A stretch of DNA of 64,000 nt from Clusia tigrina (taxonomy: Eukaryota; Arthropoda; Insecta; Diptera; Clusiidae): NCBI GenBank assembly GCA_920105625.2, contig OV050030.1, forward strand, positions 190,087,887 through 190,151,886, written 5' to 3'. This document shows, piece after piece, positions 54,591-64,000 of this stretch. Positions within the stretch are counted from its first letter, which is position 1. Every line of letters begins with the position of its first letter. The notes beneath the pieces were generated by a model. That model had not been told where the DNA came from and made no database searches. It worked only from the letters and a program-made list of their open reading frames with translations. Made by a program: the position numbers and the translations under genes.

Positions 54591-57259
54591 GAAGTTAGGG
54601 CCATTGGAAGATTTATATGTGTTTCAATTTGGAGTCAAGGGTAGAATAGCTATGACTGATAGCTTATATTGACAAGAGGCACGAGTATTTTATTGCCCCC
54701 AAATTTCAAGATTTTATGACGCTCCAGTAAAAAATTACAAGCATTTCAATGTTGCAAACTTTGATAGGTGTAGGGCGCAACGTCCAAAAATTAGGGCCAT
54801 TGGAAGTTTTATCAGTGGTTCATTTTGGACTCAAGGGCAGCATAGCTAAGACCGACAGCTTAAATTGACAAGGGGCACGAGTACTTCATTGTCACAAAGG
54901 CCATTTGAAGCTGTATCAGTCTTTCATTTTGGACTCAAGGGCAGCATGACTATGGCCGATAGCTTAGATTGACAAGGGGCACGAGTACTTCATTGTCACA
55001 AAATTTCAAGGTTTAAGGACGCTCCAGTAAAAAGTTACAAGCATTTGAATAATGCAAATTTTGATAGGTGTAGTACGCACCGTATAGAAGTTAGGGCCAT
55101 TGGAAGATTTATCAGTGTTTCAATTAGGACTCAAGGGTAGAATAGCTATGACTGATAGCTTAAACTGACAAGGGGCACGAGTGCATTATTGTCACAAAAT
55201 ATCAAGGTTTTAGGACGCTTCACTAAAAGGTTACAAGCACGTGAATGATGCAAACTTTGATACTCACCGTATAGAAGTGAGGACCATTGGAAGTTTTGTC
55301 AGAGTTTCAATTTGGACTCAAGGGTAGCATAGCTATGATCGATAGCTTATATTGACAAGAGGCACGAGTACGTTATTGTCACAAAATTTCAAGGCTTTAT
55401 GACGCTTCAGTAAAATCTTACAAGCATTTGAATGTCGCAAACTTTGATAAGAGCAGGGCGCAACGTACAGAAATTAGGGCCATTGGAAGTTTTATCAGTG
55501 GTTCAAATTGGACTCAAGGGTAGCATAGCTATGACCGATAGCTTAAATTGACAAGGGGCACGAGTACTTCAATGTCACAAAACTTCAGGGTTTTACGACG
55601 CTCCAGTAAAAAGTTACAAGCATTTGAATATTGCAAATTTTGTTAGGTGTAGTACGCACCATATAGAAGTTAGGGTCATTGGAAGTTTTGTCAGTGTTTC
55701 AATTTGGACTCAAGGGTAGCAGAGCTATGACCTATAGTTTAAATTGACAAGGGTACAAGTGTTTTATTGTCACAAAATTTGAAGGTTTTATGACGCTCCA
55801 GCAAAAAGTTACAAGCAGTTGAATGTTGCAAACTTTGATACGCACCGTATAGAAGTTAGGGTCAGTGGAAGTTTTATCAGTGTTTCAATTTGGACTAAGG
55901 GTAGCATAGCTATGGCCGACAGCTTAAATTGACAAGGGACAGGAGTGCTTTATTGTCACAAAATTTCAAGGTTTTATGACGCTCCAGTAAAAAGTTACAA
56001 GCATTTGAATATTGCAGAATTTGATAGGTGTAGTAGGCAGGGAAAATAGGAGTTGGGGCCATTGGAAGTTTTATAAGTGTTTCAATTTGGACTCAAGGGT
56101 AGCATAGCTATGACCTATAGCTTAAATTGACAAGAGGCACGAGTACTTTATTGTCACAAAATTTGAAGGTTTTATGACACTTCAGTAAAAAGTTACAAGC
56201 ATTTGAATGCTGCAAACTTTGATAGGTGTAGTACGCACGGAAAAAAAGGAATTAGGGCCATTGGAAATTTTATCAGTGTTTCAATTTGGACTCAAGGGTA
56301 GCATAGCTATTGCCGAAAGCTTTATTACGCTGCTGTAAAAAGTTACAAGCAGTTGAATGTTGCAAACATTGATACGCACCGTATAGAAGCTAGGGCCATT
56401 GGAAGTTTTATCAGTGTTTCAATTTGGACTCAAGGGTAGAATAGCTATGACTGATACCTTAAATTGACAAGAGACACGAGTACTTTATTGTCACCAAATT
56501 TCAAGGTTTAACGACGGTCCAGTAAAAAGTTACAAGCATTTGAATATTGCAAGCTTTGATAGGTGTAGGGTGCAACGTCCAGAAATTATTGCCATTGGAA
56601 GTTTTATCAGTGGTTCAATTATGGATTCAAGGGTAGCATAGCTATGACCGATAGCTTAAATTGACAAGGGGCACGAGTACTTCATTGTCACAAAGGCCAT
56701 TTGAAGTTTTATCAGTGTTTTATTTTGGACTCAAGGGTAGCATGGCTATGGCGGATAGCTTAAATTGACAAGGGGCACGAGTGCTTTTTTGTCACAAAAT
56801 TTCAAGGTTTTATGACGCTCCAGTAAAAAGTTACAAGCATTTGAATATTGCAGAATTTGATAGGTGTAGTAGGCAGGGAAAATAGGAGTTGGGGCCATTG
56901 GAAGTTTTATAAGTGTTTCAATTTGGACTCAAGGGTAGCATAGCTATGACCTATAGCTTAAATTGACAAGGGGCACGAGTGCTTTATTGTCACAAAATTT
57001 CAAGGTTTTATGGCGCTCCAGCAAAAAGTTACAAGCAGTTGAATGTTGCAAACTTTGATACGGACCGTATAGAAGTTAGCGCCATTGGAAGTTTTATCAG
57101 TGTTTGAATTTGGACTCAAGGGCAGCATAGCTATGACCTATAGCTTAAAGTGACAAGGAGCACGAGTGCTTTGTTGTCACAAAATTTGAAGGTTTTATGA
57201 TGCTTCAGTAAAAAGTTGCAAGCATTTGAATGTTGCAAACTTTGATAGGTGTAGTACGC

Positions 57260-57300
57260 ACGGAAAAAGGTGTTAGGGCCATTGCTATGACCTATAACTT
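57260..57300. repeat. Monomer junction lacking the CAATTTGGACTC block
   Basis: TTAGGGCCATTGCTATGACC joins the end of one linker to the dyad of the next monomer, skipping about 50 bp. It recurs at about 62860 in the second copy of this block. Confidence 0.7.
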
Positions 57301-60300
57301 AAATTGACAAGGGGCACGAGTGCTTTATTGTCACAAAGTTTCAAGGTTTTATGACGCTCCAGAAAAAAGTTACAATCATTTGAATGTTGCAAACTTTGAT
57401 AGGTGTAGTACTCACTGAAAAAAGGAGTTAGGGCCACTGGAAGTTTTTTATCAGTGTTTCAATTTGGTCTCAAGTGTAGCATGGCTATGCCCGATAGCTT
57501 AAATTGACAAGAAGCACGAGTACGCTATTGTCACAAAATTTCAAGGCTTTATGACGCTTCAGTAAAAAGTTACAAGCAGTTGAATGTTGCAAACTTTGAT
57601 AAGTGTAGGGCGTAACGTACAGAAATTAAGGCCATTGGAAGTGTTATCAGTGGTTCAATTTGGACTCAAGGGTAGAATAGCTATGACTGATAGCTTAAAT
57701 TGACAACGGGAACGAGTACTTCATTGTCACAAAATTTCAGGGTTTTACGACGCTCCAGTAAAAAGTTACAAGCATTTGAATATTGCAAATTTTGTTAGTT
57801 GTAGTACGCACCATATAGAAGTTAGGTCCATTGGAAGATTTATCAGTGTTTCAATTTGGACTCAAGGGTAGAATAGCTATGACTGATAGCTTAAAGAGGC
57901 ACGAGTACTTTATTGTAACAAAATTTCAAGGCTTTATGACGCTTCAGTAAAAAGTTACAAGCATTTGAATGTTGCAAACTTTGATAAATGTAGGGCGCAA
58001 CGTACAGAAATTAGGGCCATTGGAAGTTTTATCAGTGGTTCAATTTGGACTCAAGGGTAGCATAGCTATGACCGATAGCTTAAATTGACAAGGGGCACGA
58101 GTACTTCATTGCCACAAAATTTCAAGGTTTTATGACACTTCAGTAAAAGTTACAAGCATTTGAATGTTGCAAATTTTGATAGGTGTAGTACCTACCGTAT
58201 AGAAGTTAGGTCCATTGGAAGATTTATCAGTGTTTCAATTTGGACTCAAGGGTAGAATAGCTATGACTGATAGCTTAAATTAACAAGGGGCACGAGTGCA
58301 TTATTGTCACAAAATATCAAGGTTTTAGGACGCTTCAGTAAAAAGTTACAAGCACTTAAATGATGCAAACTTTGATGCTAACCGTATAGAAGTTAGGTCC
58401 ATTGGAAGATTTATCAGTGTTTCAATTTGGACTCAAGGGTAGAATAGCTATGACTGATAGCTTAAATTAACAAGGGGCACGAGTGCATTATTGTCACAAA
58501 ATATCAAGGTTTTAGGACGCTTCAATATAAAGTTACAAGCACTTGAATAATGCAAACTTTGATACTCACCGTATAGAAGTTAGGACCATTGGAAGTTTTA
58601 TCAGTGTTTCAATTTGGACTCAAGGGGAGCATAGCTATGACCGATAGCTTATATTGACAAGAGGCACGAGTACGTTATTGTCACAAAATTTCAGGTTTTT
58701 ACGACGCTACAGTAAAAAGTTACAAGCATTTGAATGTTGCAAACTTTGATAGGTGTAGTACGCACCGTATAGAAGTTAGGGCCATTGGAACATTTATATG
58801 TGTTTCAATTTGGACTCAAGGGTAGAATAGCTATGACTGATAGCTTAAATTGACAAGAGGCACGAGTACTTCATTGTTACAAATTTTCAATGTTTTATGA
58901 CACTTCAGTAAAAAGTTACAAGCATTTGAATGTTGCAAACTTTGATAGGTGTAGTACGCACGGAAAAAAGGAATTAGGGCCATTGGAAATTTTATCAGTG
59001 TTTCAATTTGGACTCAAGGTTATAATAGCTATGACTGATAGCTTAAATTGACAAGGGGCACGAGTGCATTATTGTCACAAAATATCAAGGTTTTAGGACG
59101 TTTCAGTAAAAAGTTACAAGCACTTAAATGATGCAAACTTTGATGCTAACCGTATAGAAGTTAGGTCCATTGGAAGATTTATCAGTGTTTCAATTTGGAC
59201 TCAAGGGTAGAATAGCTATGACTGATAGCTTAAATTAACAAGGGGCACGAGTGCATTATTGTCACAAAATATCAAGGTTTTAGGACGCTTCAATATAAAG
59301 TTACAAGCACTTGAATAATGCAAACTTTGATAGTCACCGTATAGAAGCTAAGACCATTGGAAGTTTTATCAGTGTTTCAATTTGGACTCAAGGGTAGCAT
59401 AGCTATGGCCGAAAGCTTATATTGACAAGAGGCACGAGTACGTTATTGTCACAAAATTTCAAGGCTTTATCACGCTTCAGTAAAAAGTTCCAAGCATTTA
59501 AATGTTGCAAAGGTTGATAAGTGTAGGGCGCAACGTACAGAAATTAGGGCCATTGGAAGTTTTATCAGTGGTTCAATTTGGACTCAAGGGTAGCATAGCT
59601 ATGGCCGAAAGCTTAAATTGACAAGGGGCACGAGTGCTTTAGTGTCACAAAATTTCAAGGTTCTATGATCAGTTCTCCAGTAAAAAGTTACAAGCATTTT
59701 AATGTTGCAAATTTTGATAGGTGTAGTACGCACCGTATAGAAGTTAGGGTCATTGGAAGATTTATCAGTGTTTCAGTTTGGACTCAAGGGTAGAATAGCT
59801 ATGACTGATAGCTTAAATTGACAAGAGGCACGAGTACGTTATTGTCACAAAATTTCAAGGCTTTATCACGCTTCAGTAAAAAGTTACAAGCATTTGTATG
59901 TTGCAAACTTTGATAAGTGTAGGGCGCAACGTACAGAAATTAGGGCCATTGGAAGTTTTATCAGTGGTTCAATTATGGATTCAAGGGTAGCATAGCTATG
60001 ACCGATAGCTTAAATTGACAAGGGGCACGAGTACTTCATTGTCACAAAGGCCATTTGAAGTTTTATCAGTGTTTTATTTTGGACTCAAGGGTAGCATGGC
60101 TATGGCGGATAGCTTAAATTGACAAGGGGCACGAGTGCTTTTTTGTCACAAAATTTCAAGGTTTTATGACGCTCCAGTAAAAAGTTACAAGCATTTGAAT
60201 ATTGCAGAATTTGATAGGTGTAGTAGGCAGGGAAAATAGGAGTTGGGGCCATTGGAAGTTTTATAAGTGTTTCAATTTGGACTCAAGGGTAGCATAGCTA

Positions 60301-63300
60301 TGACCGATAGCTTAAATTGACAAGGGGCACGAGTGCTTTATTGTCACAAAATTTCAAGGCTTTATGACGCTTCAGTAAAAAGTTACAAGCATTTGAATGT
60401 TGCAAACTTTGATAGGTGTAGTACGCATGGAAAAAAGGAGTTAGAGCCATTGGAAGTTTTTTTATCAGTGTTTCAATTTGGTCTCAAGGGTAGAATAGCT
60501 ATGACTGATAGCTTAAATTGACAAGAGGCACGAGTACTTCATTGTCACAAAGGCCATTTGAAGCTGTATCAGTCTTTCATTTTGGACTCAAGGGCAGCAT
60601 GACTATGGCCGATAGCTTAGATTGACAAAATTTCAGGGCTTTACGACGCTCCAGTAAAAAGTTACAAGCATTTGAATATTGCAAATTTTGATAGGTGTAG
60701 TACGCACCGTATAGAAGTTAGGGCCATTGGAAGATTTATATGTGTTTCAATTTGGAGTCAAGGGTAGAATAGCTATGACTGATAGCTTATATTGACAAGA
60801 GGCACGAGTATTTTATTGCCCCCAAATTTCAAGATTTTATGACGCTCCAGTAAAAAATTACAAGCATTTCAATGTTGCAAACTTTGATAGGTGTAGGGCG
60901 CAACGTCCAAAAATTAGGGCCATTGGAAGTTTTATCAGTGGTTCATTTTGGACTCAAGGGCAGCATAGCTAAGACCGACAGCTTAAATTGACAAGGGGCA
61001 CGAGTACTTCATTGTCACAAAGGCCATTTGAAGCTGTATCAGTCTTTCATTTTGGACTCAAGGGCAGCATGACTATGGCCGATAGCTTAGATTGACAAGG
61101 GGCACGAGTACTTCATTGTCACAAAATTTCAAGGTTTAAGGACGCTCCAGTAAAAAGTTACAAGCATTTGAATAATGCAAATTTTGATAGGTGTAGTACG
61201 CACCGTATAGAAGTTAGGGCCATTGGAAGATTTATCAGTGTTTCAATTAGGACTCAAGGGTAGAATAGCTATGACTGATAGCTTAAACTGACAAGGGGCA
61301 CGAGTGCATTATTGTCACAAAATATCAAGGTTTTAGGACGCTTCACTAAAAGGTTACAAGCACGTGAATGATGCAAACTTTGATACTCACCGTATAGAAG
61401 TGAGGACCATTGGAAGTTTTGTCAGAGTTTCAATTTGGACTCAAGGGTAGCATAGCTATGACCGATAGCTTATATTGACAAGAGGCACGAGTACGTTATT
61501 GTCACAAAATTTCAAGGCTTTATGACGCTTCAGTAAAATCTTACAAGCATTTGAATGTCGCAAACTTTGATAAGAGCAGGGCGCAACGTACAGAAATTAG
61601 GGCCATTGGAAGTTTTATCAGTGGTTCAAATTGGACTCAAGGGTAGCATAGCTATGACCGATAGCTTAAATTGACAAGGGGCACGAGTACTTCAATGTCA
61701 CAAAACTTCAGGGTTTTACGACGCTCCAGTAAAAAGTTACAAGCATTTGAATATTGCAAATTTTGTTAGGTGTAGTACGCACCATATAGAAGTTAGGGTC
61801 ATTGGAAGTTTTGTCAGTGTTTCAATTTGGACTCAAGGGTAGCAGAGCTATGACCTATAGTTTAAATTGACAAGGGTACAAGTGTTTTATTGTCACAAAA
61901 TTTGAAGGTTTTATGACGCTCCAGCAAAAAGTTACAAGCAGTTGAATGTTGCAAACTTTGATACGCACCGTATAGAAGTTAGGGTCAGTGGAAGTTTTAT
62001 CAGTGTTTCAATTTGGACTAAGGGTAGCATAGCTATGGCCGACAGCTTAAATTGACAAGGGGCAGGAGTGCTTTATTGTCACAAAATTTCAAGGTTTAAC
62101 GACGGTCCAGTAAAAAGTTACAAGCATTTGAATATTGCAAGCTTTGATAGGTGTAGGGTGCAACGTCCAGAAATTATTGCCATTGGAAGTTTTATCAGTG
62201 GTTCAATTATGGATTCAAGGGTAGCATAGCTATGACCGATAGCTTAAATTGACAAGGGGCACGAGTACTTCATTGTCACAAAGGCCATTTGAAGTTTTAT
62301 CAGTGTTTTATTTTGGACTCAAGGGTAGCATGGCTATGGCGGATAGCTTAAATTGACAAGGGGCACGAGTGCTTTTTTGTCACAAAATTTCAAGGTTTTA
62401 TGACGCTCCAGTAAAAAGTTACAAGCATTTGAATATTGCAGAATTTGATAGGTGTAGTAGGCAGGGAAAATAGGAGTTGGGGCCATTGGAAGTTTTATAA
62501 GTGTTTCAATTTGGACTCAAGGGTAGCATAGCTATGACCTATAGCTTAAATTGACAAGGGGCACGAGTGCTTTATTGTCACAAAATTTCAAGGTTTTATG
62601 GCGCTCCAGCAAAAAGTTACAAGCAGTTGAATGTTGCAAACTTTGATACGCACCGGATAGAAGTTAGGGCCATTGGAAGTTTTATCAGTGTTTCAATTTG
62701 GACTCAAGGGCAGCATAGCTATGACCTATAGCTTAAAGTGACAAGGAGCACGAGTGTTTTATTGTCACAAAATTTGAAGGTTTTATGATGCTTCAGTAAA
62801 AAGTTGCAAGCATTTGAATGTTGCAAACTTTGATAGGTGTAGTACGCACGGAAAAAGGTATTAGGGCCATTGCTATGACCTATAACTTAAATTGACAAGG
62901 GGCACGAGTGCTTTATTGTCACAAAGTGTCAAGGTTTTATGACGCTCCAGAAAAAAGTTACAATCATTTGAATGTTGCAAACTTTGATAGGTGTAGTACT
63001 CACTGAAAAAAGGAGTTAGGGCCACTGGAAGTTTTTTATCAGTGTTTCAATTTGGTCTCAAGTGTAGCATGGCTATGCCCGATAGCTTAAATTGACAAGA
63101 AGCACGAGTACGCTATTGTCACAAAATTTCAAGGCTTTATGACGCTTCAGTAAAAAGTTACAAGCATTTGAATGTTGCAAACTTTGATAAATGTAGGGCG
63201 CAACGTACAGAAATTAGGGCCATTGGAAGTTTTATCAGTGGTTCAATTTGGACTCAAGGGTAGCATAGCTATGACCGATAGCTTAAATTGACAAGGGGCA

Positions 63301-64000
63301 CGAGTACTTCATTGCCACAAAATTTCAAGGTTTTATGACACTTCAGTAAAAGTTACAAGCATTTGAATGTTGCAAATTTTGATAGGTGTAGTACCTACCG
63401 TATAGAAGTTAGGTCCATTGGAAGATTTATCAGTGTTTCAATTTGGACTCAAGGGTAGAATAGCTATGACTGATAGCTTAAATTAACAAGGGGCACGAGT
63501 GCATTATTGTCACAAAATATCAAGGTTTTAGGACGCTTCAGTATAAGGTTACAAGCACTTGAATAATGCAAACTTTGATACTCACCGTATAGAAGTTAGG
63601 ACCATTGGAAGTTTTATCAGTGTTTCAATTTGGACTCAAGGGGAGCATAGCTATGACCGATAGCTTATATTGACAAGAGGCACGAGTACGTTATTGTCAC
63701 AAAATTTCAGGTTTTTACGACGCTACAGTAAAAAGTTACAAGCATTTGAATGTTGCAAACTTTGATAGGTGTAGTACGCACCGTATAGAAGTTAGGGCCA
63801 TTGGAACATTTATATGTGTTTCAATTTGGACTCAAGGGTAGAATAGCTATGACTGATAGCTTAAATTGACAAGAGGCACGAGTACTTCATTGTTACAAAT
63901 TTTCAATGTTTTATGACACTTCAGTAAAAAGTTACAAGCATTTGAATGTTGCAAACTTTGATAGGTGTAGTACGCACGGAAAAAAGGAATTAGGGCCATT

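Larger units (their letters stand above)
3124..64000. repeat. Satellite DNA array, about 190-bp monomers, about 61 kb, open at the right edge
   Basis: From 3124 to the last base the sequence is one head-to-tail tandem repeat with no interruption. A monomer contains, in order: TTGGAAGTTTTATCAGTG, TTTCAATTTGGACTCAAG, GGTAGCATAGCTATGACCGA, TAGCTTAAATTGACAAGGGG, CACGAGTGCTTTATTGTCAC, AAAATTTCAAGGTTTTATGA, CGCTCCAGTAAAAAGTTACA, AGCATTTGAATGTTGCAAAC, TTTGAT, a variable linker, and TTAGGGCCA. Measured periods are 187 (short linker), 196 (linkers starting A[A/G]GTGTAG), 198 and 200 bp (the linker with GGAAAAAAGGAG, without or with two extra T). That gives roughly 320 copies. No gene lies inside: the 60-70-codon ORFs on both strands are the same monomer segment, repeated. 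Centromeric or pericentromeric origin is plausible but not shown. Confidence 0.97.
54411..64000. repeat. 6123-bp offset duplication with internal deletions, runs off the right edge
   Basis: The block starting near 54411 recurs from about 60534. The offset is 6123 bp at first, drops to 5588 near 62.1 kb (535 bp lost, including an odd truncated monomer at 56.3 kb), to 5203 near 63.13 kb (385 bp, two monomers) and to 5016 near 63.5 kb (187 bp, one monomer). Losses of about whole-monomer size point to unequal exchange or replication slippage. Monomers here are more diverged than in the centre. Confidence 0.8.

Noticed and set aside
8151..60521. Many 62-70-codon ORFs on both strands in the array
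   Set aside because: They are the same monomer segment repeated, open on both strands at once over the same bases, and their ends follow monomer variants. There is no start context, codon bias or neighbouring gene structure.
3124..64000. CRISPR array
   Set aside because: The whole unit repeats, with no short repeat alternating with unique spacers, and no cas genes are present.
3124..64000. Telomeric repeat, because GTTAGGG occurs in most monomers
   Set aside because: It occurs once per monomer of about 190 bp, not as a tandem short repeat.

Overview
The window is eukaryotic DNA, most likely from an invertebrate and probably an arthropod. That host guess is weak: it rests on AT-rich sequence, a spliced-looking transposase gene and a huge satellite array, with no host gene to anchor it. 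There is no bacterial-style gene density and no RNA gene that I could recognise.

Region 1 (1 to 3123) holds one decayed transposable element, reading on the minus strand. Two ORF pieces (about 609-1955 and 1956-2472) belong to one RAG1/Transib-superfamily transposase. I can place the three acidic catalytic residues and the CxxC/HxxxxH zinc ligands by comparison with vertebrate RAG1. A frame change and an in-frame TAG separate the N-terminal piece from the catalytic core, so this copy is a pseudogene. A small ATG exon at 2833-2851 with a GTATGT donor joins the N-terminal piece in frame across an intron of about 360 bp. The element appears to end at 3123 with CACGGTG (minus strand), a Transib/RSS-like heptamer. 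The very next base starts satellite sequence, so the element looks inserted in, or at the edge of, the satellite array. Its other end lies left of the window.

Region 2 (3124 to 64000, the right edge) is one uninterrupted satellite array, roughly 320 head-to-tail monomers. Full-length monomers are 187, 196, 198 or 200 bp, depending on which linker cassette lies between the conserved TTTGAT and TTAGGG blocks. A truncated 104-bp monomer appears only right of about 21 kb, and a variant with a 36-bp internal duplication occurs 11 times. The array carries nested higher-order repeats: offsets of 1147 bp and 969 bp on the left, a 385-bp dimer near 9-10 kb, 3137 bp at 11.5-20.7 kb, a nearly identical 12283-bp tandem duplication at 20.1-44.7 kb (itself containing 2956-bp and 2715-bp duplications), a 2277-bp triplication at 45.9-52.7 kb, and a 6123-bp offset duplication with three internal deletions at 54.4-64 kb.

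The many 60-70-codon ORFs inside the array are stop-free stretches of the monomer read in both directions; none is supported as a gene. The two parts connect at 3123/3124, where a RAG-like transposon terminus meets satellite DNA.
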